A DNA stretch of 64,000 bases, taken from NCBI GenBank assembly GCA_009782785.1, contig WRIJ01000001.1:124001-188000 (forward strand). The letters run 5' to 3'. This DNA is from Propionibacteriaceae bacterium (GTDB taxonomy: Bacteria > Actinomycetota > Actinomycetes > Propionibacteriales > Propionibacteriaceae). The translations under genes and the position numbers were made by a program. The notes beneath the pieces are model-generated. The model searched no databases. It was not told where the DNA came from and worked only from the letters and a program-made list of their open reading frames with translations. Of the stretch, positions 44,279 to 52,915 are shown in pieces (positions within the stretch are counted from its first letter, which is position 1; each line of letters starts with the position of its first letter).

Positions 44279-45343
44279 TTACTGAGGATCTGAGGGAGAA
44301 GAAACCACGTAAGTCCCGTTGGAAATCATTTCAGTCAATTCCGCGATGCGATCCTTAGTTGCCTGGTCCAACTGGGAATCAAAGTTGTGGAAGGGGGCAA
44401 GTGCCACACCGCCATTAGCGAGTGTGCCCACGTACGGAGTTGACGAGTAGTTCCCGTCCACTGATTCTTTGATCGTGTCAAACACTGACGTGCCAATCTC
44501 CTTGATCACGGACGTCAAGACGATGTCCTGGTACTGCGGTGCAGTCTCGAACCAGTCAGCATCGACACCAATGATGACAACATTGTTTGCTTCTTGAGCG
44601 GCGGCAGCTGCTCCTAGACCCACAGGACCTGCAACAGGCATGATCACATCAGCCCCTTGATCGATGAGGGTTTGCGCTGTTTGCTTTCCGGTGGCTTGGT
44701 TATCGAATGTTTCTGTGAACATGCCATTTTGAGCCTCCTTGTTCCATCCAAGAACCTCAACCTTTTTCCCAGTATCGGTATTGTATTGGGCAACGCCATC
44801 GGCAAAACCGTCCATAAAGATGGTCACTGACGGAATCTTCATTCCACCGAAGGTGGCAACCTTGCCAGTGGTGGAGTAAGCCGCAGCAGCATAACCAGCC
44901 AGGAAAGCCGCATCAGAGGTTTTGAAGACCAGAGGTTTCACATTAGGCAAAGTGATCTGGCTATCATCAACAATGGCGAACTTCATGTCTTCATTAGCTA
45001 GGGCCTGTTGTTCTGTGGCGTCCTTGAGCATGAAACCAACAGTAATCGTCAGGTCGCACTTTTGGGTCTTCATGGAATCCAAATTCGGGCCAAAGTCATT
45101 GGCATCCTTCGACTCAGCTTCTTTGATGGAAACACCAAGGTCCTTTTCGGCCCTTGTCATCCCTTCGTAACCTGATTGGTTGAAGGACTTGTCATCAAAT
45201 CCGCCTGCATCTGAAATCATGCATGCAAGGAAATCTACTTTGTCTGCGCCAGGGGTGTCTTCCCCCTCTGGTGGTGTTCCACAACCGGCGAGAGCCAGGG
45301 CTGCAGAAGTCAAGAGCGCAAGTGATACTGCGAATTTCTTCAC
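44279..45343 (-). CDS. bmpA: BMP-family nucleoside-binding lipoprotein
   Basis: Substrate-binding lipoprotein of the nucleoside importer. The GTG start with AGGA eight bases ahead begins a type II signal peptide, ending in LAGC with the lipidated Cys at residue 21. Mature sequence has the BMP fold: ISDAGGFDDKSFNQSGYEG near the N-terminus, VGFMLKDATEQQA, FLAGYAAAAYSTTGKVATFGGMKIP and VIGVDADWFET. The 354-residue length is normal. It heads an operon of eight genes running through deoA and deoC. Longer open reading upstream has no signal-peptide sense and was discarded. Confidence 0.94.
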   Translation of the reverse strand: MKKFAVSLALLTSAALALAGCGTPPEGEDTPGADKVDFLACMISDAGGFDDKSFNQSGYEGMTRAEKDLGVSIKEAESKDANDFGPNLDSMKTQKCDLTITVGFMLKDATEQQALANEDMKFAIVDDSQITLPNVKPLVFKTSDAAFLAGYAAAAYSTTGKVATFGGMKIPSVTIFMDGFADGVAQYNTDTGKKVEVLGWNKEAQNGMFTETFDNQATGKQTAQTLIDQGADVIMPVAGPVGLGAAAAAQEANNVVIIGVDADWFETAPQYQDIVLTSVIKEIGTSVFDTIKESVDGNYSSTPYVGTLANGGVALAPFHNFDSQLDQATKDRIAELTEMISNGTYVVSSPSDPQ

Positions 45344-45387
45344 TATTGTTCCTATCGTTGGGTGGAGGTACGGTCCTCCGCGTGTGC

Positions 45388-45454
45388 ACCCTAATGTACC
45401 GCGCAATTCAAGGAGGATTGAAGTTATGTCCCAGTGCGTTGGGTCACAATTGTG
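45388..45454 (-). promoter_or_regulatory. Promoter region of the nucleoside operon with two palindromes
   Basis: On the minus strand TACATT (45398-45393), or the overlapping TAGGGT, is a candidate -10. TTCAA-TCCTCC-TTGAA (45422-45407) covers the -35 area and CACAATTGTG (45454-45445) is a perfect 10-base palindrome further upstream. Either could bind a nucleoside-responsive repressor. The regulator gene is not in the window. Confidence 0.4.
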
Positions 45455-45471
45455 CAACGATCTGTTGACGA

Positions 45472-47253
45472 CTAGGAAACCTTGGGTTTCTCCTTATGAT
45501 CGACACCAGCTTCTCGGCGTTGTTGGATCGTGATCGGTGCTGGCGCTCCAGTGAGTGGGTCGTACCCACTTCCCACCTTGGGGAAGGCTATAACCTCACG
45601 AATAGACTCCGCACCACTGAGCAAACCAACAATACGATCCCATCCGAAAGCAATGCCACCATGGGGTGGAGCCCCATATTGGAAAGCGCCCAGCAGGAAC
45701 CCGAATTTTTCTGTGATCTCATCATCGCTGAGTCCCATGACAGAAAAGACGCGCTGCTGTATCTCGGAATCGTGAATTCTGATGGATCCCCCACCGATTT
45801 CGTTTCCATTGCACACAATGTCATAGGCATAGGCCAGTGCTGAACCCGGGTCGGTGTCAAAGGTATCCATGGATTCAGGTTTCGGAGAGGTAAAGGCGTG
45901 ATGGGTGGCCGTCCAATTGCTGGTTCCCACAGCGACATCACCCTCTGCTTGGGCCTCGGATGTGGGCTTAAACAATGGAGCATCTACCACCCACACCAGA
46001 CTCCACTCCTGGGGGTTAATGAGTCCCAGTTTGGCGGCAATTTCGTCGCGTGCAGCACCCAGGAGCATTTGTGAACTTGTGCGCGGCCCTGCAGCAAAGA
46101 AAATCGCATCCCCGGCCTTAGCGCCAGTACGAGTAACCACTGACTCCAATTCCGTAGCTGAAAGATTCTTGGCCACTGGTCCACCCATCTCCCCTCCTGC
46201 GTCGACGGTGATATAGGCCAGTCCTTTGGCACCACGAGTCTTGGCCCACTCCTGCCAAGCATCGAATTGGCGTCGTGGAAGACTCGCCCCACCAGCCATC
46301 ACCACTGCACCCACATAGGGAGCTTGGAACACTCGGAATTCGGTGTTCGCAAAGACATCAGTAAGTTCGGTGATCTCAATATCGAAACGCAGGTCAGGTT
46401 TATCAGACCCGTACCGATCCATGGCTTCAGCAAAACTTAAACGCGGGAAGGGGGTGGGCAATTCCACCCCGATCGTCGACCACACCTTGGTGATGATTTC
46501 TTCGCTCAAAGAAATGACATCCTCTTGGTCGACGAAGCTCATCTCCACATCGAGTTGAGTGAATTCGGGTTGACGGTCAGCGCGGAAGTCTTCATCCCGG
46601 TAACACCGACAGATCTGATAATACTTCTCCATGCCAGCAACCATGAGTAACTGTTTGAACAACTGTGGGCTCTGCGGAAGGGCGTACCAAGACCCTGGGC
46701 TCAGCCGCGCTGGCACCAGGAAATCTCGTGCTCCTTCAGGGGTGGACTTGGTCAACGTGGGAGTTTCGATCTCCACGAAATCATGTTGCCCCAATACCTC
46801 GCGAGCAGCCCTGTTCACTTGTGAACGCAACCGCAGGTGGTTGCCTTGACTGGGACGGCGAAGATCCAAATAGCGATAAGCAAATCGTGCATCCTCACCA
46901 ACGTTGACTCTCTCATCGATGGGGAAAGGCAGGGGTGCACAAGGGTTGAGAATGTCTATGTCGGTCACAACAACCTCCACCTCACCAGTGGGCATCGCGG
47001 GGTTGATGGTGTCGGCAGAGCGTGCTTCAACGACTCCACTCACTGCCAAACAGTATTCACTGCGTAGTTTGTGAGCACCAAGTCCATCAACTAATTCTTC
47101 ACGAATCACGCACTGGGCTATGCCGGAAGCATCACGCAGGTCAATGAAGACTACTCCCCCATGATCACGGCGGGTATTGACCCATCCTGCCAGCCGTACT
47201 GTTTGTCCAATGTCTTCGGTTCTCAGTGAACCTGAGTGATGGGTGCGAATCAT
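45472..47253 (-). CDS. aspS: Aspartate--tRNA ligase
   Basis: Class IIb synthetase charging tRNA-Asp, 593 residues, bacterial type with a GAD insertion (about 290-420). The N-terminal OB fold has [23 protein letters not shown]; class II motif 2 is in [23 protein letters not shown], and motif 3 in [10 protein letters not shown]. The ATG at 47253 has AAGGAAAG seven bases upstream. It follows hisS, the usual actinobacterial order. Whether it also charges tRNA-Asn cannot be decided here. Confidence 0.96.
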   Translation of the reverse strand: MIRTHHSGSLRTEDIGQTVRLAGWVNTRRDHGGVVFIDLRDASGIAQCVIREELVDGLGAHKLRSEYCLAVSGVVEARSADTINPAMPTGEVEVVVTDIDILNPCAPLPFPIDERVNVGEDARFAYRYLDLRRPSQGNHLRLRSQVNRAAREVLGQHDFVEIETPTLTKSTPEGARDFLVPARLSPGSWYALPQSPQLFKQLLMVAGMEKYYQICRCYRDEDFRADRQPEFTQLDVEMSFVDQEDVISLSEEIITKVWSTIGVELPTPFPRLSFAEAMDRYGSDKPDLRFDIEITELTDVFANTEFRVFQAPYVGAVVMAGGASLPRRQFDAWQEWAKTRGAKGLAYITVDAGGEMGGPVAKNLSATELESVVTRTGAKAGDAIFFAAGPRTSSQMLLGAARDEIAAKLGLINPQEWSLVWVVDAPLFKPTSEAQAEGDVAVGTSNWTATHHAFTSPKPESMDTFDTDPGSALAYAYDIVCNGNEIGGGSIRIHDSEIQQRVFSVMGLSDDEITEKFGFLLGAFQYGAPPHGGIAFGWDRIVGLLSGAESIREVIAFPKVGSGYDPLTGAPAPITIQQRREAGVDHKEKPKVS

Positions 47254-47292
47254 GATCTTTCCTTGTCTGGCCAACGCGACCAACGCACAAGC

Positions 47293-48621
47293 TTAGCAGT
47301 TGCGACCGATGGGAATGATCTGGGGGCTTAGGTCTATGTCATCGATGATCCACCTGTGGGCATCAGCATCGATTTGTTCACCGCTGCGAATGTCTTTCAC
47401 TTGTCCTTGAACAGAACCGAACCACACGTACGGTATTCCTCGACGCTGGGCAAAATGGATTTGTTTGCCGTATTTCGCTGAATTTGGAGAGACTTCACAT
47501 GATATCCCTCTTTCCCGCAGGACTGTAGCGACTTCCTCGGCCTTGTGGCGTTCCTCCTCACTATCAACTGCAATCAGGACAGCTGAAGGAACACACCGAG
47601 AAGCAGTCAACCCACCTTGAGAAATCAGTGGAACAAGAACCCTCGACAACCCAAAGGAGACTCCCACCCCAGGGTAGGCATTCTTCCCATCACTCGCGAG
47701 ATGGTCATAACGACCTCCAGCACTGATGGTTCCGAGAGTTTCGTAGCCTTGAAGTTCAATCTCGAAGACCGAACCAGTGTAGTAGTCCAACCCGCGAGCA
47801 ATTTTTGCATCGACTACCACCTGTGACGGATAGGACTGCGATACTGTGGAATGCAGCGCCATCACATCGCGTACACCGCGTTCGAGAAGGTCATTCGTCA
47901 CACCAAAGCTTCGGACCTGTTCTTCAACATCACCACGAGTCGAATTCACTCCAGCAAAAGCCACAATCTTGTCCTGAAGATCCTTGTCCACCCCCGTGGC
48001 ATCCAGCATTTTCCGAACACCTGATTCACCGATCTTCGCCAGTTTGTCCACCGCTTGTATCACCGGTAAGGGGTCATCGATACCCAGTCCGGTGTACAAC
48101 CCTTCAATGAGTGCACGATTGTTGATTCGCATGAGAACTGGAGGAATCCCCATCTGCTGATGGAGCTGCGTACAGGCATCCATCATCACTAAGGCCACTT
48201 CCGCGTCGTGGTGGAAACCCAATTCACTTTGGCCGACAATGTCAATATCAGCCTGCCAGAATTCACGAAATCTTCCCTCTTGAGGGCGCTCACCACGCCA
48301 AGCAGGTTGGATTTGATACCTGCGGAAAGGGAATGACAAGTGGCCAGCATGTTCACTCACATAACGGGCAAAAGGAATGGTGAGGTCGTAGTGAAGACCC
48401 CAGGTTTCTTCCGTCCCAGCATCGGCGTGGAGCCTTCGTACTGCGTAGATCTCCTTGGTGATCTCACCTTTGCGACTCAATTCGCTCAAGGGTTCAATAG
48501 ACCTGGTCTGGATACTGGTGAAACCATGAAGTTCAAACACTGATCGCATGATATCGATTGCACGCATTTCGACAAAGCGGCCTTGGGGAAGGAACTCAGG
48601 AAAACCAGAAATTGAAGCCAT
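47293..48621 (-). CDS. hisS: Histidine--tRNA ligase
   Basis: Class IIa synthetase, 442 residues. Motif 2 is RRYQIQPAWRGERPQEGRFREFWQADID. The His-binding GLDYYTGSVFEIEL and AGGRYDHLA segments follow, then a C-terminal anticodon-binding domain. The start ATG has only a GGAG too close to serve well, but a TAGACT -10 box ends six bases before it, so the message is probably leaderless. Confidence 0.96.
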   Translation of the reverse strand: MASISGFPEFLPQGRFVEMRAIDIMRSVFELHGFTSIQTRSIEPLSELSRKGEITKEIYAVRRLHADAGTEETWGLHYDLTIPFARYVSEHAGHLSFPFRRYQIQPAWRGERPQEGRFREFWQADIDIVGQSELGFHHDAEVALVMMDACTQLHQQMGIPPVLMRINNRALIEGLYTGLGIDDPLPVIQAVDKLAKIGESGVRKMLDATGVDKDLQDKIVAFAGVNSTRGDVEEQVRSFGVTNDLLERGVRDVMALHSTVSQSYPSQVVVDAKIARGLDYYTGSVFEIELQGYETLGTISAGGRYDHLASDGKNAYPGVGVSFGLSRVLVPLISQGGLTASRCVPSAVLIAVDSEEERHKAEEVATVLRERGISCEVSPNSAKYGKQIHFAQRRGIPYVWFGSVQGQVKDIRSGEQIDADAHRWIIDDIDLSPQIIPIGRNC

Positions 48622-48627
48622 TTCTCC

Positions 48628-48633
48628 AGTCTA
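48628..48633 (-). promoter_or_regulatory. Leaderless-type -10 box of hisS
   Basis: TAGACT on the minus strand ends exactly six bases before the hisS ATG. It overlaps the left arm of a 9-of-10 inverted repeat, CTACTTGCCT (48631-48640) with AGGCAAATAG (48703-48712), whose other arm lies upstream of the divergent DUF349 gene. Confidence 0.5.
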
Positions 48634-48738
48634 CTTGCCTGACTGGGATAGTACCGAATGATAACGATTGGATGAATAAGTTTCTCGAAACTGACCGCTA
48701 GTAGGCAAATAGGGCCAGAATCAGGCAAGATAGTCCCC

Positions 48739-49983
48739 ATGACTGAAACTTCAAGGCATTCATCCTTCGGTCGTGCAGACGAGGATGGAACCGTCTATGT
48801 CCGTGTGGGTGATACCGAGCGTTTAGTGGGACAGGTCCCCGATGCAACTCCAGAACAAGCGTTGGCATTTTATGTACGACGCGGTGAAGCTCTGGAAGTT
48901 GAAGTCGACCTTCTCGCCCAGCGCATCAACAATCGTGCTCTCAACCCTGAAGAGGCACGCAAGTCGGTGGCGAATCTGACGACCTCCATCCTCGAAGCTA
49001 ATGCCGTGGGGGATCTCGCCGGGTTAGCTGCACGACTAGAGCCACTAGGTGAAGTCATTGACAATCAAGCAGAGGTACGCCGGGAAGAGAAAGCTAAAGC
49101 CATCGCGGAAGCTCGAGTACGCAAAGAAGAGATGGTCCAGGCGGCTGAGAAAATCTCCGAAAGTAACGACTGGGGTACCGGTGTACAAAAATACCGGGAC
49201 CTTCTGGAGGAATGGAAGACTCTTCCGCGCCTTGAGCGTGCGGCAGATGATGATCTGTGGCATCGCTTCTCCACTGCTCGAACGAACTATACGAGAAGGC
49301 GCAAAACACACTTTGCTGAACTGGGCGCTCAACAAAGTGAAGCGAAGGAACTCAAGGAAGCAATCATTGCTGAGGCAGAAACCTTGGCACAATCCACTGA
49401 TTGGGGCTCGACTGCCTCCCAATTCCGCCAATTGATGAACCGGTGGAAGGCAGCTGGTGGAGCTGGACGCCAGGTTGATGATGGTCTGTGGGCTCGTTTT
49501 CGGGGAATCCAAGACGAATTTTTCACTCGCCGCTCAGAGGTGTTCACGGCCCAAGACCAGGAATACCAAACAAACCTCACCGCAAAGCTTGAGTTACTCA
49601 CCCAAGCAGAAGCCGATATTCTTCCTGTGAGTGATGTAGCAACAGCACGTAGTCGTTATCGCGAGTTCATTTCTTCCTTCCATGGACTTGGGCGTGTACC
49701 CACCGATCAGGTGAAAGCCCTCGAAGCCAGAGTACGCGCAATCGAAACAGCTATTGATGAAGCTGACAAACGAGAATGGGCGCGTACTGATCCTCAAACT
49801 CGCACGCGAGCTCAAGAGACTGTCAATCTCTTTTCGGCACAGATCGCCAAACTGGAAGACCAACTCGCTGCAGCTGAAGCCAAGGGTGATAAGTCACTGA
49901 TTGCCAAGACACAAAGTTCCTTGCAGACTTACCAAATTTGGCTGGACCAAGCACAACAAACTCTTGATGAATTGATCGCTTAA
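48739..49983 (+). CDS. DUF349 domain protein
   Basis: A 414-residue, strongly charged, mostly helical protein. At least two DUF349 repeats are visible, each with the W..Y..L..EWK..P..... DDLWHRF pattern (about 150-220 and 225-300), flanked by coiled coil. Proteins of this family are common in actinobacteria, usually near rel or hisS as here, and their function is unclear. No signal peptide or membrane helix is seen, so it is cytoplasmic. A CAAGAT -10-like box lies seven bases before the ATG. It converges on rel. Confidence 0.85.
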   Translation: MTETSRHSSFGRADEDGTVYVRVGDTERLVGQVPDATPEQALAFYVRRGEALEVEVDLLAQRINNRALNPEEARKSVANLTTSILEANAVGDLAGLAARLEPLGEVIDNQAEVRREEKAKAIAEARVRKEEMVQAAEKISESNDWGTGVQKYRDLLEEWKTLPRLERAADDDLWHRFSTARTNYTRRRKTHFAELGAQQSEAKELKEAIIAEAETLAQSTDWGSTASQFRQLMNRWKAAGGAGRQVDDGLWARFRGIQDEFFTRRSEVFTAQDQEYQTNLTAKLELLTQAEADILPVSDVATARSRYREFISSFHGLGRVPTDQVKALEARVRAIETAIDEADKREWARTDPQTRTRAQETVNLFSAQIAKLEDQLAAAEAKGDKSLIAKTQSSLQTYQIWLDQAQQTLDELIA

Positions 49984-49996
49984 GATCAACTAAGCG
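49977..49996. other. Hairpin over the convergent stops of the DUF349 gene and rel
   Basis: CGCTTA (49977-49982) pairs with TAAGCG (49991-49996) around an eight-base loop, covering both stop codons. There is no U-run, so a terminator role is only possible. Confidence 0.3.
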
Positions 49997-52254
49997 TTGA
50001 GCCTGCGAACCTCAGAAACTTGTTCGATCGCTTTCAACTTCTTGGTCACCTGTGCTAGGAACTTCGGATCAGGGATCTCAAAAGACAAGGTCATCCGAGC
50101 TGTATGATCCTTCCCCTCTTGGATATTCGCCGAGATGATTGAAACCTTATTGTCAGCTAAACAACTTGAAACATCAGCAAGCAAACCGGTGCGATTGAGC
50201 CCATCAATCACGATAGTGACCAAGTAGTGTGCTCGGGCTTCTTTCACCCACGAAACCTCGAGGATCCGAGCAGGAGTGGCACGCAGGTCTTCAACATTTT
50301 TACACTGGGTTCTGTGTACGGAAACTCCACGACCTCGGGTGACAAATCCGAGGATCTCATCTCCCGGTACGGGGGTACAGCAGCGCGCAAGCTTGACCAG
50401 AACATCTTCGTCTCCAGCCACTCGTACACCAGAGGCTGTCGTGAGAACAGGGGGGCGAGTGGAGGTTAAGAAGGGGCGATGCTTCATCGACGCCTCTAGG
50501 GCCGATTCTTGGCCGCCTTCAATAGCTACCAGCTGATCGACAACCTGTCGAGTATTAACTATCCCCTCCCCGATCGCTGCATAGAGCGATGGAATATCGG
50601 TGTATCGAAGTTTCGACGCGGCTGCTGTGAGGTACGGTACGGTGAGTACCTTCTGAAGATCGAGCCCCGAATGCTTAAGTTGTTTGGATTTGGCTAAAGC
50701 CTGCTCCCCCACTTCAGCATAGAGATCCTTGTTTTCTTTAGAGAAATAGTGGTTGATCTTCTGGCGAGTCTTTGATCCTTTGACGAACTGTAACCAGTCT
50801 CGTGAAGGTCCAGCGTCGCGGGCGGAACTGGTCAGAATCTCGCAGACATCTCCCCCCACGAGTTCAGTATCGAGGCTCACGAGTTTCCCATTGATCCGAG
50901 CGCCCACACAGGCATGTCCGATTTCTGTATGTACAGCGTACGCAAAATCGACTGGGGTTGATCCTTGGGGAAGGAAAAACAGATCCGATTCTGGAGTGAA
51001 AACCATGACATCTTTGCCACCAAGCTCCGTGGTGAGATTCTCCAAAAAGACTCGAGGATCATCATCTTCTGATTGCCACTGTCGCAGTCTTTTCATCCAT
51101 AGCAAGTCCATCGGATTGTGACGAACCGCACCAGTGGTGGATGTTTGACTCTTGTATCTCCAGTGAGCTGCAACACCATATTCGGCATTCCTGTTCATTT
51201 CTTTGGTACGGATCTGGAATTCCATTGGTTTACCCTGTGGGCCAATGACCGTGGTGTGCAGGGACTGATAGGTCGAATCGCGAGGGTTAACAATGTAGTC
51301 CTTGAAGCGCCCGGGAACCGGTTTCCACAGTCCATGAATCGTCCCCAAAGCGATGTAACAGTCACTGGTGGATTCGACAATGACCCGAAGGCCTAACAGA
51401 TCGTAGATGTCAGTAAAATCTCGACCGCGAATGACCATCTTCTGGTAGATCGAATAGTAGTGCTTGGGGCGACCAAGCACCTTAGCTTGGACGTTATTAC
51501 TCCCTAAGGACCCTTCGATGACCGGAATGATGTCTTTGAGGATCTTTTCACGCGCTGGCTGTTCCACGCTGACCTGGTGAACTATTTGGTCGTACACCTT
51601 TGGTTCCAAGGTGGCAAAGGAAAGGTCCTCCAATTCTCGCTTAATGCTCTCCATACCTAAGCGATGGGCCAAAGGGGCAAAGATGTCGAGTGTTTCCCTC
51701 GCTATCCGTTCTTGGCGTGGTTGGCTCAACGAGTCAATAGTTTGCATATTGTGTACGCGATCAGCAAGTTTGATGACCACTGCTCGTACATCAGCAAACA
51801 TCGCAGTAATAATCTTACGTATTGTCTCTGATTTGGCTCGGTCCCCCAGCTGTGATCTTTTCAGTTTGGTCACTGCGTCAACCATGGCGGCAATCTCAGG
51901 ATTGAAGTCCTGCTCTAATTGTTTGAGACTGTATTGTGTGTCTTCAATAGTGTCGTGGAGAAGGGCACCAACAATTGTTGGTTCTGTCATCCCCAGATCA
52001 GCAACAATCTTGGCGACGGCGAGAGGATGAACGATATACGGCTGGCCGGAATCACGTTTCTGTTCCCGGTGGTGATACTCGGCAATCTCGAAAGCGCGGG
52101 TAATGATGGAGGAATCAAAATTGGGGTGATTGATCTTGACAGATTGGAAGAGTTCCTTCATTTGAGGCGCGTACACGCCAAAGTCAACCGATCGACCCTG
52201 TTGATCTGATCGGCGCAATTTCTCTACGGTCGTAGAGCTACGGCGTAAACCCAT
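49990..52254 (-). CDS. rel: Bifunctional (p)ppGpp synthase/hydrolase Rel
   Basis: Makes and degrades the alarmone (p)ppGpp in the stringent response. The 754 residues hold, in order, the HD hydrolase domain (YIVHPLAVAKIVADLGM, HDTIEDT, around 60-180), the synthetase domain (IYDLLGLRVIVES, YQSLHTTVIGP, EFQIRTKEMNRNAEYG, about 220-380), a TGS domain (VMVFTPESDLFFLPQGSTPVDFAY), a helical/zinc-finger region with LARCCTPVPGDEILGFVTRGRGVSVH, and a C-terminal ACT domain. Both activities look intact. The ATG at 52254 has AGGGAG seven bases ahead. It follows apt, as in most actinobacteria. Confidence 0.97.
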   Translation of the reverse strand: MGLRRSSTTVEKLRRSDQQGRSVDFGVYAPQMKELFQSVKINHPNFDSSIITRAFEIAEYHHREQKRDSGQPYIVHPLAVAKIVADLGMTEPTIVGALLHDTIEDTQYSLKQLEQDFNPEIAAMVDAVTKLKRSQLGDRAKSETIRKIITAMFADVRAVVIKLADRVHNMQTIDSLSQPRQERIARETLDIFAPLAHRLGMESIKRELEDLSFATLEPKVYDQIVHQVSVEQPAREKILKDIIPVIEGSLGSNNVQAKVLGRPKHYYSIYQKMVIRGRDFTDIYDLLGLRVIVESTSDCYIALGTIHGLWKPVPGRFKDYIVNPRDSTYQSLHTTVIGPQGKPMEFQIRTKEMNRNAEYGVAAHWRYKSQTSTTGAVRHNPMDLLWMKRLRQWQSEDDDPRVFLENLTTELGGKDVMVFTPESDLFFLPQGSTPVDFAYAVHTEIGHACVGARINGKLVSLDTELVGGDVCEILTSSARDAGPSRDWLQFVKGSKTRQKINHYFSKENKDLYAEVGEQALAKSKQLKHSGLDLQKVLTVPYLTAAASKLRYTDIPSLYAAIGEGIVNTRQVVDQLVAIEGGQESALEASMKHRPFLTSTRPPVLTTASGVRVAGDEDVLVKLARCCTPVPGDEILGFVTRGRGVSVHRTQCKNVEDLRATPARILEVSWVKEARAHYLVTIVIDGLNRTGLLADVSSCLADNKVSIISANIQEGKDHTARMTLSFEIPDPKFLAQVTKKLKAIEQVSEVRRLNA

Positions 52255-52272
52255 GATGACTCCCTGGGTGAA

Positions 52273-52278
52273 ATTGTA
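52273..52278 (-). promoter_or_regulatory. Candidate -10 box of rel
   Basis: TACAAT on the minus strand lies 18 bases before the rel ATG, leaving room for the AGGGAG ribosome binding site. A six-base inverted repeat, CGGCAA (52280-52285) and TTGCCG (52304-52309), sits immediately upstream. Confidence 0.5.
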
Positions 52279-52340
52279 CCGGCAACTAGAGAAATCACTG
52301 AGATTGCCGAAACACAACCCATGTCACAACTAGTGACGAG

Positions 52341-52365
52341 AAAAAAACGCGCACGAAAGTATGCG
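52341..52365 (-). terminator. Weak intrinsic terminator after apt
   Basis: On the minus strand CGCAT-ACTTTC-GTGCG forms a five-pair stem (one G-U), followed after CG by seven T. It would end the secDF-apt transcript just before rel, which has its own promoter. Confidence 0.6.
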
Positions 52366-52375
52366 AAGAAGCACA

Positions 52376-52915
52376 CTAGACTTTCAGCACTGGTGAGATT
52401 CGATCAATCCCCAAAGATGTGAGGTGATCTCGTCCACTGAGGAAACCCAGTTCGAGAACAACCCCAACCTCGACTAGTTCTGCACCGAGGTATTGAATGA
52501 GCTGGGCTGTGGCGCCAATAGTCCCACCTGTGGCGAGTACGTCGTCGACAACAAACACCTTGGCTCCTGGGGAAATAGCATCCTGGTGAACGGTGAGAGT
52601 ATCTTGACCATATTCCAAGTCAAAGGTGTGGGTGTAGACGTCACGAGGGAGTTTCCCTGGTTTGCGGACGGGGACAAACCCGACGCCGAGACCGAGAGCG
52701 ACCGGTGCTGCGAAAACGAACCCTCGCGCTTCCATACCCACGACAACATCAACTCCACGAGGTGCAATATCAATGAGCGCTTCTATGGTGCTGCGATAGG
52801 CCTGAGGGTGTGCGAGCAGCGGCGTGATGTCTTTGAACACTACCCCAGGTTTGGGGAAATCTGGCACATCAACAATATGTGAAGCAATGAGCTCGAGGCG
52901 TTCTTCATTGGTCAT
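52376..52915 (-). CDS. apt: Adenine phosphoribosyltransferase
   Basis: Salvages adenine to AMP using PRPP. The 179 residues show VDVPDFPKPGVVFKDITPL at the N-terminus, GMEARGFVFAAPVALGLG, and the PRPP loop VFVVDDVLATGGTIGA. It overlaps the upstream secF by four bases (ATGA). The secD-secF-apt-rel order is conserved across actinobacteria. Confidence 0.96.
   Translation of the reverse strand: MTNEERLELIASHIVDVPDFPKPGVVFKDITPLLAHPQAYRSTIEALIDIAPRGVDVVVGMEARGFVFAAPVALGLGVGFVPVRKPGKLPRDVYTHTFDLEYGQDTLTVHQDAISPGAKVFVVDDVLATGGTIGATAQLIQYLGAELVEVGVVLELGFLSGRDHLTSLGIDRISPVLKV

Noticed and set aside
44279-45457. BmpA starting at 45457
   Set aside because: That N-terminus has no signal peptide. The GTG at 45343 gives a proper lipoprotein signal with a spaced ribosome binding site.
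49045-49512. Long open frames opposite the DUF349 gene and several other genes
   Set aside because: They follow from the codon use of the real gene on the other strand, show no recognisable motif and lack start signals.
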